NCBI RefSeq assembly: GCF_025499465.1
Contig: NZ_JAIMCA010000001.1
Coordinates: 620,001-684,000 of the forward strand
Origin: Allobosea sp. BH3
Lineage (GTDB): Bacteria; Pseudomonadota; Alphaproteobacteria; Rhizobiales; Beijerinckiaceae
DNA: 64,000 nucleotides
Direction: 5' to 3'
Part shown: in pieces, positions 18,016-30,231 of the stretch
Layout of the letters: each line of letters starts with the position of its first letter
How positions within the stretch are numbered: position 1 is the stretch's first letter
The notes under the pieces: generated by a model
What the model saw: only the letters and a program-made list of their open reading frames with translations
What the model was told of the DNA's origin: nothing
The model's database searches: none
Position numbers and translations under genes: made by a program

Positions 18016-18471
18016 TTAAAGCGGCAGCGCTCCGTCCGTCTTTACTTCCTCCATCACCGCATAGGTGCGCGTCTCCCGCACCGCCGGCAACGCCAGCAGC
18101 ACCTCGCCAAGGAAATGGCGATAGGCATGCATGTCCGCAACGCGCGTCTTGACCAGATAGTCGAAGCCTCCGGCAACCATATGGCATTCTAGCACCTCCG
18201 GCGCCCGCTTCACTGCCGCGGCGAAGCGCTCGAAGGCGTCGGGCGTGGTCTTGTCGAGATAGACCTCGACGAAGACCAGCAGGCTCAGGCCCAGCTTCAC
18301 CGGATCGAGCGTCGCACGATAGCCGGTGATGTATCCATCCCGCGTGAGCCGCTTCAGCCGCTCGCCCGTCGCGGTCGGCGAAAGCCCGACCTTCTCGGCG
18401 AGTTCAACGCCCGCGATACGGCCATCGCCCTGCAGCAGGGAGAGGATGCGGCGGTCGGTCCGATCCAGCAT
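18016..18471 (-). CDS. putR: Lrp/AsnC family regulator, probable PutR
   Basis: A 151-residue Lrp/AsnC protein. The winged helix-turn-helix fills about residues 1-60 (LDRTDRRILSLLQGDGRIAG, then VGLSPTATGERLKRL). The AsnC ligand domain follows, with VFVEVYL, ECHMVAGGFDYLVKTRV and the final EEVKTDGALPL. It is divergent from putA, 126 bases apart, the standard position of the proline-responsive activator PutR in Alphaproteobacteria. ATG 18471 starts the HTH; the longer frame would read through the shared regulatory region. Assignment as PutR is inference from context. Confidence 0.88.
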   Translation of the reverse strand: MLDRTDRRILSLLQGDGRIAGVELAEKVGLSPTATGERLKRLTRDGYITGYRATLDPVKLGLSLLVFVEVYLDKTTPDAFERFAAAVKRAPEVLECHMVAGGFDYLVKTRVADMHAYRHFLGEVLLALPAVRETRTYAVMEEVKTDGALPL

Positions 18472-18475
18472 GATA

Positions 18476-18507
18476 AATCTCTGCCTAAAGTCATTTCTAC
18501 AGAGATT
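18476..18507. promoter_or_regulatory. inverted repeat in the putR-putA intergenic region
   Basis: AATCTCTG (18476-18483) and CAGAGATT (18500-18507) form a perfect 8-bp inverted repeat with a 16-base spacer, only a few bases upstream of the putR start. Arms this far apart fit binding by an Lrp-family octamer or dimer pair. Position suggests putR autoregulation and putA control; no binding has been shown. Confidence 0.5.
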
Positions 18508-18597
18508 ATTACTGCTTTGTGATGACAAATGCCAATTGATATGCGGCGTAGGAGGCGGCATCCTTCAGATCATCCCGCCAGTCGACCGGAGCCCTTC

Positions 18598-21500
18598 ATG
18601 GCCGCCCCCGCCCTGCCGCCTTTCCGCGCCCCCTTCGCCGAGGACGACGGCGCCATTGCCGGCCGCCTGCTCGCGGCTGGCCGGCGCGACCCGGCTGCCA
18701 AGGCGCGGATCGATGCGCGCGCCACCGGGCTGATCGAGGCGATCCGCACCCGCAAGGTCGGCCTGGGCGGCATCGAGGAGCTGCTGCGCGAATATGCGCT
18801 CTCGACCAAGGAAGGCCTCGCTCTGATGGTGCTGGCCGAAGCGCTGCTGCGCGTCCCCGATGCGGCCACCTCCGACCGGCTGATCGAGGACAAGCTCGGC
18901 CAGGGCGACTTCGCCCATCATGAATCGAAGTCGGATGCCTTCCTCGTCTCGGCCTCGGCCTGGGCGCTCGGCATCACGGCGCGCGTCATCCAGCCGGGCG
19001 AGACGCCGACCGGCATCGTCAGCAGCCTCGCCAAGCGCCTCGGCGTGCCGACCGTCCGCACCGCGACGCGACAGGCGATGCGCGTCATGGGCAACCATTT
19101 CGTGCTCGGCCAGACGATTCAGGAAGCGCTGAAGCGTGCCGCCAGCGGCACCGGCAAGCTCTATCGCTACTCCTTCGACATGCTGGGCGAGGGCGCGCGC
19201 ACGCAGGCGGATGCCGACCGCTATTTCAAATCCTACGCCGATGCGATCGACGCCATCGGCCGCTCCGCCGGCAACGACAAACTGCCGAACCGCCCCGGCA
19301 TCTCGGTAAAGCTTTCGGCGCTGCATCCGCGCTATGAGGCGACCAGCCATGAGCGCGTCATCTCCGAGCTCGTGCCCAAGGTCATCACCCTCGCCCGTCA
19401 GGCCAAGGGCTACGATCTCAACTTCACCATCGACGCCGAGGAGGCCGACCGGCTCGAGCTCTCGCTCGACGTCATCGACGCCGTCTTCGCCGATGCTTCC
19501 CTCGACGGCTGGGACGGTTTCGGCCTCGCGATCCAGGCCTATCAGAAGCGCGCCTCGGCGGTGATCGACCATATCGGCCGGCTGGCCGAAATCCAGGGCC
19601 GGCGCATGATGGTGCGCCTCGTCAAGGGCGCCTATTGGGACACCGAATTGAAGCGCACCCAGGAGCGCGGCCTGCCCGACTATCCGGTCTTCACCCGCAA
19701 GGCGATGACGGACCTGAACTACGAGGCCTGCGCGGCGCAACTCCTGAAGCTGCGCCCGCGCATCATCCCGCAATTCGCCACGCACAACGCGCTCACCGTC
19801 GCGACCGTCGCCGAGATGGCCGGAAATGCCGAAGGTTTCGAGTTCCAGCGCCTGCACGGCATGGGCGAGGCGCTCTACGAGAAGCTGCTGCGCGAGAACG
19901 AAGGCTATGCCTGCCGCACCTATGCGCCAGTCGGCGGCCATCAGGACCTGCTCGCCTATCTCGTGCGCCGCCTGCTGGAGAACGGCGCCAACTCCTCCTT
20001 CGTCAGCGTCTCCGGTGACCCCGACATTCCCGTCGCGGAGCTGCTGGTGCCGCCGGCCGACATCATCGGCAATCCGGGCGCGGCGCGGCATCGTCGCATC
20101 CCGCTGCCGGCCGAGCTCTACGGCCCCTCGCGCCGCAACTCCGCCGGCACCGAGCTCGGCCATGAGGCGAGCCTGCAAGCCCTGCAGAAGCAGGTCGCGG
20201 CCGCAGGCTCCTTCCCGGAGGCCGCCCCGATCATCGACGGCAAGCCTCAGCCCGGCGCCGCGCGCGACGTCCGCTCCCCGATCGACAACAAGCCGATCGG
20301 CAAGGTCATCGAGGCCGACGCCGCCACGGCCGAGCGCGCGCTCCTTGCGGCCAAGGCTGGCTTCCCGGCCTGGAGCGCGACGCCGGCCCGCATCCGGGCC
20401 GCCGCTCTGCGCAAGGCCGCCGACCTGCTGGAGGCACGCTCCGGCCTGCTGATCGCGCTGCTGCAGGCCGAGGCCGGCAAGACCATCGACGACGCCATCT
20501 CCGAGGTGCGCGAGACCGTCGATTTCTGCCGCTACTACGCGGCTCAGGCCGAGGAGCATTTCGCCACGCCGATCGCCCTGCCCGGCCCGACCGGCGAGGA
20601 CAACCGCCTGGTCCTGCGCGGCCGCGGCGCCTTTATCTGCATCGCGCCCTGGAACTTCCCGCTCGCGATCTTCACCGGCCAGGTCGCTGCCGCCCTCGTC
20701 GCCGGCAACAGCGTCGTCGCCAAGCCGGCGCCGCAGACCCCGCTGATCGCAGCCGTGGCCATCCGCATCCTGCACGAGGCCGGCGTTCCCGTGACCGCGC
20801 TGCATCTGGTCCCCGGCGGCACGGAGCCAGGCTCCGCCCTCGTCGCCCACGAGGATGTCGCCGGCGTCGCCTTCACCGGCTCGACCGCAACCGCGCGTGG
20901 CATCAACCGGGCGCTCGCCGCCAAGGACGGACCGATCGTGCCGCTGATCGCCGAGACGGGCGGGCTCAACGCCATGATCGTCGACGCGACGGCGCTGCCC
21001 GAGCAGGTCGCGGACGATGTCGTGATGTCGGCCTTCCGCTCGGCCGGCCAGCGCTGTTCGGCGCTGCGCCTGCTGGTGGTGCAGGACGACGTCGCGGACA
21101 AGATGATCGAGATGATCGAGGGCGCTACCAAGGAGCTGAAGCTTGGCGATCCGCGCCAGATCGACACACATATCGGCCCGGTGATCGACGCCGCCGCCAA
21201 GCAGCGCCTCGACACCCATGTCGCCGCCATGCGCCAGCAGGGCCGCGTCGCCTGGGCCGGCGCGGCGCCGGATCTCGGCGGCACCTTCTTCGCGCCGCAT
21301 ATCGTCCGGCTCGACCGGGTGAGCGACCTTACCGCCGAGCATTTCGGCCCGATCCTGCATGTCGTGCGCTGGAAGGCGGGTGAGCTCGACAAGGTCATCG
21401 CCGAGATTGACGCCACCGGCTACGGGCTGACGCTCGGCGTCCATTCGCGCATCGAGACGACGGTGGAGCGCGTCACCTCGCTGCTTTCGACCGGCAATAT

Positions 21501-21687
21501 CTACGTCAACCGCAACATCATCGGCGCGGTGGTCGGCGTGCAGCCCTTCGGCGGCCACGGCCTCTCCGGCACCGGCCCCAAGGCCGGCGGCCCGCACTAC
21601 CTGATGCGCTTCGCCACCGAACAGACCGTGACGGTCAACACTGCCGCAGCTGGCGGCAACGCCAGCCTGATCGCGATGGGGGAGTGA
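18598..21687 (+). CDS. putA: bifunctional proline dehydrogenase / L-glutamate-gamma-semialdehyde dehydrogenase
   Basis: PutA oxidises proline to glutamate in two steps, with substrate channelling and electrons passed to quinone through FAD. The protein has 1029 residues. The proline dehydrogenase barrel lies at about 160-470 (RLVKGAYWDTELKRTQERG, EFQRLHGMGEALYEKL, RTYAPVGGHQDLLAYLVRR). The aldehyde dehydrogenase domain lies at about 550-1010, with APWNFPLAIFTGQ, general base Glu786 in IAETGGLNAMIVD and nucleophile Cys820 in SAGQRCSALR. The N-terminus has no ribbon-helix-helix domain, so this is a short, non-DNA-binding PutA, consistent with control by the divergent PutR. ATG 18598 with CGGAG upstream is chosen. 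Confidence 0.95.
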   Translation: MAAPALPPFRAPFAEDDGAIAGRLLAAGRRDPAAKARIDARATGLIEAIRTRKVGLGGIEELLREYALSTKEGLALMVLAEALLRVPDAATSDRLIEDKLGQGDFAHHESKSDAFLVSASAWALGITARVIQPGETPTGIVSSLAKRLGVPTVRTATRQAMRVMGNHFVLGQTIQEALKRAASGTGKLYRYSFDMLGEGARTQADADRYFKSYADAIDAIGRSAGNDKLPNRPGISVKLSALHPRYEATSHERVISELVPKVITLARQAKGYDLNFTIDAEEADRLELSLDVIDAVFADASLDGWDGFGLAIQAYQKRASAVIDHIGRLAEIQGRRMMVRLVKGAYWDTELKRTQERGLPDYPVFTRKAMTDLNYEACAAQLLKLRPRIIPQFATHNALTVATVAEMAGNAEGFEFQRLHGMGEALYEKLLRENEGYACRTYAPVGGHQDLLAYLVRRLLENGANSSFVSVSGDPDIPVAELLVPPADIIGNPGAARHRRIPLPAELYGPSRRNSAGTELGHEASLQALQKQVAAAGSFPEAAPIIDGKPQPGAARDVRSPIDNKPIGKVIEADAATAERALLAAKAGFPAWSATPARIRAAALRKAADLLEARSGLLIALLQAEAGKTIDDAISEVRETVDFCRYYAAQAEEHFATPIALPGPTGEDNRLVLRGRGAFICIAPWNFPLAIFTGQVAAALVAGNSVVAKPAPQTPLIAAVAIRILHEAGVPVTALHLVPGGTEPGSALVAHEDVAGVAFTGSTATARGINRALAAKDGPIVPLIAETGGLNAMIVDATALPEQVADDVVMSAFRSAGQRCSALRLLVVQDDVADKMIEMIEGATKELKLGDPRQIDTHIGPVIDAAAKQRLDTHVAAMRQQGRVAWAGAAPDLGGTFFAPHIVRLDRVSDLTAEHFGPILHVVRWKAGELDKVIAEIDATGYGLTLGVHSRIETTVERVTSLLSTGNIYVNRNIIGAVVGVQPFGGHGLSGTGPKAGGPHYLMRFATEQTVTVNTAAAGGNASLIAMGE

Positions 21688-21704
21688 GCGGCGCGCCCAC
21701 CGCC

Positions 21705-21786
21705 GTCACGCCCGGGCTTGACCCGGGCATCTCCTGACCGGAAGACACTGGTTTCCGAGATGGCCGGGTCGAGCCCGGCCATGACG
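21705..21786. repeat. bipartite palindromic repeat, copy 3
   Basis: Hairpins GCCCGGGCTTGACCCGGGC and GGCCGGGTCGAGCCCGGCC, with left end GTCAC and right end ATGACG. The spacer GGAAGACACTGGTTTCCGAG matches that of copy 8 and, in the opposite orientation, copy 5. It lies between putA and rppH. Confidence 0.85.
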
Positions 21787-21805
21787 ATCCGGGCCGAGCG
21801 ACGCG

Positions 21806-22297
21806 ATGACCCTCCCCTACCGCCCCAATGTCGGCATCGCCCTGTTCAATGGCGCGGGCCTCGTCTTCTCCGGCCGTTCGCATAGCGCCGGACCCGAGAT
21901 CGTCCTGCCCGGTTTCGACTGGCAGATGCCGCAGGGCGGCATCGATGCGGACGAGGACATCGTCGCCGCCGCGCGCCGGGAGTTGGAAGAAGAGACCGGC
22001 GTCACCGGCGCCGAGCTGCTCGCCGCCACGGAGCAATGGTGGAGCTACGACTTCCCGCCCTATGCCGGCCCGCCGCACCGGCTCACCGCCTTCCGCGGCC
22101 AGCGCCAGCGCTGGGTCGCCTTCCGCCTCACCGGCACGGAGAGCGAAATCGACATCGGCAAGCCGAATGGCGACGAGCCGCCCGAGTTCAGCGAATGGCG
22201 CTGGCGGCCTTTGGCCGAGATGCCGGGGGTTGTCGTGCCGTTCAAGCGGCCAGTCTACGAGAAGGTCGTCGAAGCCTTCGCTCGCTTCGCTCTTTGA
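21806..22297 (+). CDS. rppH: RNA pyrophosphohydrolase
   Basis: A 163-residue Nudix enzyme that removes pyrophosphate from the 5' end of triphosphorylated RNA and starts 5'-dependent decay. It opens with YRPNVGIALFNGAGLVFSGR. The Nudix box lies in QMPQGGIDADEDIVAAARRE followed by LEEETGV, with the REx2EE glutamates. W.FRL and EFSEWRW segments typical of RppH follow. It is alone between two palindromic repeats, downstream of putA and convergent with the atp operon. Confidence 0.93.
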   Translation: MTLPYRPNVGIALFNGAGLVFSGRSHSAGPEIVLPGFDWQMPQGGIDADEDIVAAARRELEEETGVTGAELLAATEQWWSYDFPPYAGPPHRLTAFRGQRQRWVAFRLTGTESEIDIGKPNGDEPPEFSEWRWRPLAEMPGVVVPFKRPVYEKVVEAFARFAL

Positions 22298-22305
22298 GGG
22301 CTGCC

Positions 22306-22397
22306 GTCATTTTCGGGCGAAGCGCAGACCCGAATATCTCGCTCAGGAAAGGGCGCCTTCTCGTCCGCAGATGCTCGGGTCAAGCCCGGGCATGACG
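22306..22397. repeat. bipartite palindromic repeat, copy 4
   Basis: Left hairpin TTTTCGGGCGAAGCGCAGACCC with GAATAT, and right hairpin ATGCTCGGGTCAAGCCCGGGCAT, with ends GTCAT and ATGACGG. The left loop is longer, as in copies 8 and 10 (GGGCGAAGC..AGACCCGA). It lies between the convergent rppH and atpC genes. Confidence 0.8.
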
Positions 22398-22415
22398 GCG
22401 ACGACAACCCGACAC

Positions 22416-22439
22416 AAAAAAGGGCCGCTTGCGCGGCCC
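22416..22439 (-). terminator. rho-independent terminator of the atp operon
   Basis: On the minus strand, GGGCCGC and GCGGCCC (22422-22428 paired with 22433-22439) form a 7-bp GC stem with a 4-base loop. It is followed on that strand by six T residues (22416-22421 read in complement). It lies 27 bases past the atpC stop. Confidence 0.9.
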
Positions 22440-22465
22440 CTTCGGATTCTTGGCTACGAAGCGCC

Positions 22466-22879
22466 TCAGGCGGCCTTACGCTGCTCGAACACGTGCTTGA
22501 ATTCCTCGAGCTGCACCAGCATCTCGCGCAGGCGACGCTCCTCGACCTCGCTCGGCGCTGCAGCGAGACGGGTCTCGACCGAGAGAATCGCCGCGTCGAG
22601 GACATCGCTATTCACGTCCTCGATGAAATTGGCGCGCTCGGCCAGGATCGTGACGGAGGTCTGATTGACCTCGACGAGGCCGCCACCGACGAAGAATTCC
22701 TTGCCATTCTCGGCGCTGGTCTGGACCAGCACGACGCCCGGCTTCAGCGCCGCAACGATCGGAACATGGCCCGGGAGAACGGTCATCTCGCCCTCGACGG
22801 AGGGAACGATGACGCTGATGATCTCGCCCGAGAACAGGATACGCTCCGGCGAGACGAGTTCGAACTTGAAGGTGGCCAT
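22466..22879 (-). CDS. atpC: F1-ATPase epsilon subunit
   Basis: A 137-residue epsilon subunit, part of the rotor stalk and an inhibitor of ATP hydrolysis. The N-terminal beta-sandwich has FKFELVSPERILFSGE, VPSVEGEMTVLPGHVPIVA and FVGGGLVEV. The C-terminal helical part is present, though shorter than in E. coli (EERRLREMLVQLEEF). It is the last gene of atpHAGDC, separated from atpD by a palindromic repeat, with the operon terminator just after. Confidence 0.95.
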   Translation of the reverse strand: MATFKFELVSPERILFSGEIISVIVPSVEGEMTVLPGHVPIVAALKPGVVLVQTSAENGKEFFVGGGLVEVNQTSVTILAERANFIEDVNSDVLDAAILSVETRLAAAPSEVEERRLREMLVQLEEFKHVFEQRKAA

Positions 22880-22899
22880 CGTATCATTCTCCCCGGCTC

Positions 22900-22980
22900 G
22901 TCATGACCGGGCTTGACCCGGCCATCTCGGAAACCAGTGCTTTCTGGTCACGAGATTCTCGGGCAAGCCCGAGAATGACG
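22900..22980. repeat. bipartite palindromic repeat, copy 5
   Basis: Hairpins ATGACCGGGCTTGACCCGGCCAT and GATTCTCGGGCAAGCCCGAGAAT, with outer ends GTCAT and ATGACG. The spacer CTCGGAAACCAGTGCTTTCTG is the reverse orientation of that in copies 3 and 8. It sits between atpD and atpC, inside the operon. Confidence 0.85.
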
Positions 22981-22993
22981 TGTTCGGTCAACC

Positions 22994-24496
<1,503 letters not shown>

Positions 24497-24554
24497 CTAG
24501 CGCATTCGGATGTTTCGGCAGCCGGCGGCTCGCGCCACCGGCAGAATTAGGCGG

Positions 24555-25424
24555 TTAGAGCGCTTCCGCGCCGGAGATGATCTCGATCAGTTCCTTCGTG
24601 ATCATCGCCTGGCGCGAGCGGTTGTAGAGCTGCGTCTGCTTCTTGATCATCTCGCCGGCGTTGCGCGTGGCGGAATCCATCGCGGACATGCGCGCGCCCT
24701 GTTCGGAGGCGGCGTTCTCGAGCAGCCCCCGCAGCACCTGGACAGTCAGGTTGCGCGGCAGCAGCGCCTCGAGGATCTCGCCCTCTTCCGGCTCGTAGTC
24801 GTAGACCGCGTCGGTCTGCTGCGTGCCTTCGGGAATCTCGGCCGGGATGATGCGCTGCGCCGTCGGGATCTGGGCGATCACCGAGCGGAACCTGGAGAAG
24901 AACAGCGTCGCGACGTCGAACTCGCCATTGTTGAAGCGCGCCAGCACGTTCTGCGCGATCGCCTCGGCATTGACGAAGCCGACCTGCTTGAACTCGCGCA
25001 GGTCGATGAACTCGATGATGTCGTTGGCAAACTGACGACGCAGGATGTCGTAGCCCTTCTTGCCGACGCAGATGATCTTGACCGTCTTGCCCTCGGCCTT
25101 GAGCGCCAGCGCCTTGTCGCGGGCGAGGCGCGAGATCGACGAGTTGAAGGCGCCGCACAGGCCGCGCTCGGCGGTCAGCACCAGCAGCAGATGCACCTTG
25201 TCGGAGCCCGTGCCTGCGATCAGCCGGGGCGCGCTCGAACCGGAGATGCCGGAAGCGAGGCTGGCCAGCACCGTCTCCATGCGCTCGGCGTAGGGGCGCG
25301 CGGCCTCGGCGGCCGTCTGCGCGCGGCGCAGCTTCGCAGCCGCGACCATCTGCATGGCCTTGGTGATCTTCTGCGTCGCCTTCACGGAGGCGATGCGGTT
25401 ACGTAGGTCCTTCAATGAAGGCAT
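24555..25424 (-). CDS. atpG: F1-ATPase gamma subunit
   Basis: The 289-residue central-stalk gamma subunit. Terminal helices are conserved: [20 protein letters not shown] then [16 protein letters not shown] at the start and [20 protein letters not shown] at the end. [11 protein letters not shown], a hallmark of gamma, is at about residue 84. It lies 73 bases upstream of atpD. Confidence 0.97.
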   Translation of the reverse strand: MPSLKDLRNRIASVKATQKITKAMQMVAAAKLRRAQTAAEAARPYAERMETVLASLASGISGSSAPRLIAGTGSDKVHLLLVLTAERGLCGAFNSSISRLARDKALALKAEGKTVKIICVGKKGYDILRRQFANDIIEFIDLREFKQVGFVNAEAIAQNVLARFNNGEFDVATLFFSRFRSVIAQIPTAQRIIPAEIPEGTQQTDAVYDYEPEEGEILEALLPRNLTVQVLRGLLENAASEQGARMSAMDSATRNAGEMIKKQTQLYNRSRQAMITKELIEIISGAEAL

Positions 25425-25439
25425 ATGGCGCTCTCACCC

Positions 25440-25551
25440 CGTCATGGTCGACCTTGTGTCGACCATCCACGTCTTGAACCTCTGTCTTAACCTGCCACGT
25501 CTACCGTGTTTCCGCGGAAGCGTGGATGGTCGGGGCAAGCCCGACCATGAT
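25440..25551. repeat. bipartite palindromic repeat, copy 6 (GGTCG variant)
   Basis: Hairpins ATGGTCGACCTTGTGTCGACCAT and ATGGTCGGGGCAAGCCCGACCAT, with GTCAT and ATGATG at the ends. The spacer contains CCACGTCTTGAAC, also found in copy 7 near 30155. It lies between atpA and atpG, inside the operon. Confidence 0.8.
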
Positions 25552-25562
25552 GATCGACCGGA

Positions 25563-27094
<1,532 letters not shown>

Positions 27095-27095
<1 letters not shown>

Positions 27096-27664
27096 CAGCC
27101 GACCTCTTTCATGGCAAGACGAATTGAATTGAGCTTGGTTTTCAGCGAGGCGTCGACCATGCGGGAGCCCATCTTGACGACGAGCCCGCCGATCAGCGCC
27201 GGATCGACCTTGATCGAAACGTCGACATCCTTGCCGGCGACGCTCTTCAGCGCCGCGCGGATTTCGTCGACGCGCTTTGCGGTGGGCTGCTCGGCCAGCG
27301 TCACCTCGGCGGAGACGATGCCCTTGGCCTCGGCGACGAGCTTCTTGTAGCCGACGATCATGCCGGGCAGAGCGAAGAGGCGGCGCTTGCTGGCGACGAG
27401 CCCGATGAAATTGGCGGCGATGCCGGAGATACCGGCCTTCGCGAGCACGGCCTTGATCGCGCCGACCTGCTCCTCGGCCGTGAAGGCCGGGCTGCCGACC
27501 AGGCGGGCGAGGTCCGGGCTTTCCTTGATGAGACCGTCGAAGGAGTCGAGCGCGGCGGCGACGGCATCGACGGCGCCGCTCTCCTCAGCCAGCTCGAACA
27601 GAGCGGTGGCATAGCGCTGAGCTACGCCCGACACCAATGTCCCCTGCGATCCGCCTTCAGCCAC
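27095..27664 (-). CDS. atpH: F1-ATPase delta subunit
   Basis: The 189-residue delta subunit of the peripheral stalk, first gene of atpHAGDC. The family opening [20 protein letters not shown] and the C-terminal [26 protein letters not shown] are present. The start is GTG 27664 ([13 protein letters not shown]); a GTG twelve codons in is also possible. The F0 genes are not beside it, as is usual in Alphaproteobacteria. Confidence 0.93.
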
Positions 27665-27873
27665 GCGTCACGTCTCTCGTTTCAAGGGTCCGCACCGGCG
27701 ACCTTCTTCAGCAGAAGGTGGAGTGCAGGGTCCCGGCGTTGCGAGTGTCAAAGTCCGAAGTCGGAAAGACGACTTCACGACCGAAATGTGGCGGTGCACT
27801 AGCATGTGGTTCCGGGCCACGCAATCGCTAGTTCACCATCGCAAGGAGCGATTTCACCGCTCCTTTCAGCGCT
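27665..27873 (-). promoter_or_regulatory. atp operon leader/promoter region
   Basis: A 209-base gap between the priA stop and atpH. It is the only sizeable space upstream of the atp operon, so its promoter is expected here. The segment is less GC-rich than its surroundings, with GAAAGGAGCGGTGAAATCG-like inverted pieces just after priA (27845-27870: GGAGCGATTTCACCGCTCC), a possible priA terminator stem. No -35/-10 pair is claimed. Confidence 0.45.
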
Positions 27874-30057
27874 TCAAAGGAAGCTTTGCGGATCGACATC
27901 GACCGCGACCCTCACCGATCCCTTGGGCCGGGGCGCCCGTTTCAGCCAGCCGCGCAGGTAATCCTGCAGGTTGATCTCGCGCCCCGTCCGGACAATCAGT
28001 CGCATGCGATGGCGCCCGCGCAGCACCGCAAGCGGCGCTTCTGCCGGCCCCAGCACCATGATTGCGTCTCCGGCCTCGGAGCAGCGCGCCAGAGCGCGGG
28101 CATGGCTTTCGGCCTCGGCCTGGCTGTTCGCCGAGACGATCAGCGCCGCGAGCCGGCCGAATGGCGGCAGCCCCGCCGCCTCCCGCGAGGCCTCCTCTGC
28201 GGCATAAAACCGCTCCGGGTCTCCGGAGATCAGCGCCTTGAGCACCGGATGCTCCGGGTCATGCGTCTGAAGCAGGGCGCGGCCGGGCTTTTCCCCTCGC
28301 CCTGCGCGGCCCGTGACCTGCCGCAGCACCTGGAAGGTGCGTTCGGCGGCGCGCGGATCGCCCGAGGTCAGGCCGAGATCGGCATCGATCACCCCGACCA
28401 GCGTCATGCCGGGAAAGTTGTGCCCCTTGGCGACGAGCTGCGTGCCGATGACGATGTCGAACTCGCCCTCGGCCACCGCCATGAGTTCCTGCTTCAGCCG
28501 CTCGGTCCCGCCGGGAAAATCGCTGGAGAGCACGATGCCGCGTGCCTGTGGAAAAAGCGTCGCGACCTCCTCGGCAAGCCGCTCGACGCCCGGTCCGCAG
28601 GCCATCAGGCTCTCTTGCTGGTGGCATTGCGGGCATTCATGCGGCCGGCGCTCGACATGGCCGCAATGATGGCAGACCAGCGCCCGGCGGAAGCGATGGT
28701 CCACCAGCCAGGCCGAGCAGTTCGGGCACTGGAAGCGGTGGCCGCAATCCCGGCACAGCGTCAGCGGCGCATAGCCGCGCCGGTTCAGGAAGAGCAGCGA
28801 CTGCTCCTTCGCCTCCAGATTGGCCTCGACGGCCTTGATCAGCGCGCCGGAGAGCCAGCGCCCGCGCTCCGGCTTGTCGCGGCGCAAATCGACGAGGCCG
28901 AGCTTAGGCAACTCCCGCCCGCCGAAGCGCTCCGGCAGCTTGAGATGGGCGTAGCGGCCACGCTCGGCATTGACGCGCGTCTCCAGCGAAGGCGTCGCGG
29001 ATGCCAGCACCACCGGCGCGTCCTCGATGCGCCCGCGCACCACCGCCATGTCGCGGGCATGGTAGGTGACGCCGTCATCCTGCTTGTAGGCAGCCTCGTG
29101 CTCCTCATCGACGACGATCAGGCCGAGGTCCTTATAGGGCAGGAACAGCGCCGAGCGCGCCCCGGCCACCACCCTCGCCTCGCCTGAGGCGATGGCGGCC
29201 TGCAGCCGCTCGCGCCGTCGCCCGCTCACCGCCGAATGCCACAGGCCGGGCCTCACCCCGAAGCGCGCCTCGAAGCGGTCGATGAACTGCGCCGTCAGCG
29301 CGATCTCCGGCATCAGGATCAGGCTCTGGCGGCCCCGCCGGATCGCCTCCGCCACCGCCTCGAAATAGACCTCCGTCTTGCCCGAGCCGGTGACGCCTTC
29401 GAGCAGCGAGACGCTGAACTTGCGCGCCGCCACGCTTTCGACAAGCGCTCGCGCGACCTCGGCCTGCCCTTCGGACAGCTCCGGCACGGCATGCGCGGGA
29501 TCGGGCAACGCGGCGATGGCCTCGCGCGGCATGGCTTCCACGGTGAAGGTGCCGGCGTCGACGAGGGAATCGATCACTGCCGCGCTCACCGACGCCGTTT
29601 CCGCCAGCGCCGATTTCGCGATCAGCAGCCCGCCCTCTGCCGCCGCGATGGCCCGTGCGCGCGCCGGTGTCATCCGCGCCGGCGGTGCTCCCGCCAGCCT
29701 GACGCCGAGCTTGGGCCGCTCCGGCGTATCGTCCGGCGGGCGTTTCAGCGCGAGCGCCAGCACCGAGCCCTTCGGCGCCAGCGTATACCAGGCCACCCAA
29801 TCGACGAGCTTCATCAGCGCCGGGTCGAGCGGCGGCATGTCGACCTTGGCCGTAACCGCCTTGAGGTTGCCGCCGCGCCCGCTGCCCGTCTCCCAGACGA
29901 CGCCGACCGTCTCGCGCGGCCCGAGCGGCACCTGCACGACATCGCCGGGCGAAAGCGTCAGCCCCGCCGGCACGGCGTAGCTATAGGCCTGGTCGAGCCC
30001 GAGCGGGATCAGCACCTCGACCGTGCCGCCCGCAAGCATGTCCGCCGTCTCGTCCAT
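27874..30057 (-). CDS. priA: primosomal replication protein N' (PriA helicase)
   Basis: A 727-residue superfamily 2 helicase that reloads the replisome at stalled forks. The N-terminal DNA-binding part starts VEVLIPLGLDQAYSYAVPAG. The Walker A motif is GVTGSGKTEV and the Walker B motif is VVDEEHEAAYKQDDG. The zinc-binding insert carries four Cys pairs (CRDCGH, CPNC, CHHCGH, CPQC). VTGRAGRGEKPGRALLQT is the last helicase motif. The frame stays open far upstream into antisense territory; the ATG at 30057 is chosen because conserved PriA sequence starts about ten residues after it. It is divergent from xerC and lies upstream of the atp operon. Confidence 0.95.
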   Translation of the reverse strand: MDETADMLAGGTVEVLIPLGLDQAYSYAVPAGLTLSPGDVVQVPLGPRETVGVVWETGSGRGGNLKAVTAKVDMPPLDPALMKLVDWVAWYTLAPKGSVLALALKRPPDDTPERPKLGVRLAGAPPARMTPARARAIAAAEGGLLIAKSALAETASVSAAVIDSLVDAGTFTVEAMPREAIAALPDPAHAVPELSEGQAEVARALVESVAARKFSVSLLEGVTGSGKTEVYFEAVAEAIRRGRQSLILMPEIALTAQFIDRFEARFGVRPGLWHSAVSGRRRERLQAAIASGEARVVAGARSALFLPYKDLGLIVVDEEHEAAYKQDDGVTYHARDMAVVRGRIEDAPVVLASATPSLETRVNAERGRYAHLKLPERFGGRELPKLGLVDLRRDKPERGRWLSGALIKAVEANLEAKEQSLLFLNRRGYAPLTLCRDCGHRFQCPNCSAWLVDHRFRRALVCHHCGHVERRPHECPQCHQQESLMACGPGVERLAEEVATLFPQARGIVLSSDFPGGTERLKQELMAVAEGEFDIVIGTQLVAKGHNFPGMTLVGVIDADLGLTSGDPRAAERTFQVLRQVTGRAGRGEKPGRALLQTHDPEHPVLKALISGDPERFYAAEEASREAAGLPPFGRLAALIVSANSQAEAESHARALARCSEAGDAIMVLGPAEAPLAVLRGRHRMRLIVRTGREINLQDYLRGWLKRAPRPKGSVRVAVDVDPQSFL

Positions 30058-30101
30058 CGTGCCTGTCTCTAGCACCGATTCGCGACCTGTTAAGGCGGGA
30101 G

Positions 30102-30219
30102 CGTCATGGTCGGGGCGACAACCCGCCGTCATGCTCGCCCTCGTGGCGAGCATCCACGTCTTGAACACCGCGATCGGCGGCGGAAGACGTAGATGGTCGG
30201 GACAAGCCCGACCATGACG
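30102..30219. repeat. bipartite palindromic repeat, copy 7 (GGTCG variant)
   Basis: It starts GTCATGGTCGGGG, contains an extra hairpin ATGCTCGCC-CTCG-TGGCGAGCAT (about 30131-30152), and ends with GATGGTCGGGACAAGCCCGACCATGACGG. It shares CCACGTCTTGAAC with copy 6. It lies between the divergent priA and xerC genes and supplies two in-frame ATG codons upstream of the likely xerC start. Confidence 0.8.
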
Positions 30220-30231
30220 GAGAGCGCCGCC

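Noticed and set aside
18565..21597. A 1010-codon open frame antisense to putA
   Set aside because: It mirrors the putA codons, is rich in Gly, Ala, Asp and Arg without any family motif, and is an expected shadow in high-GC DNA.
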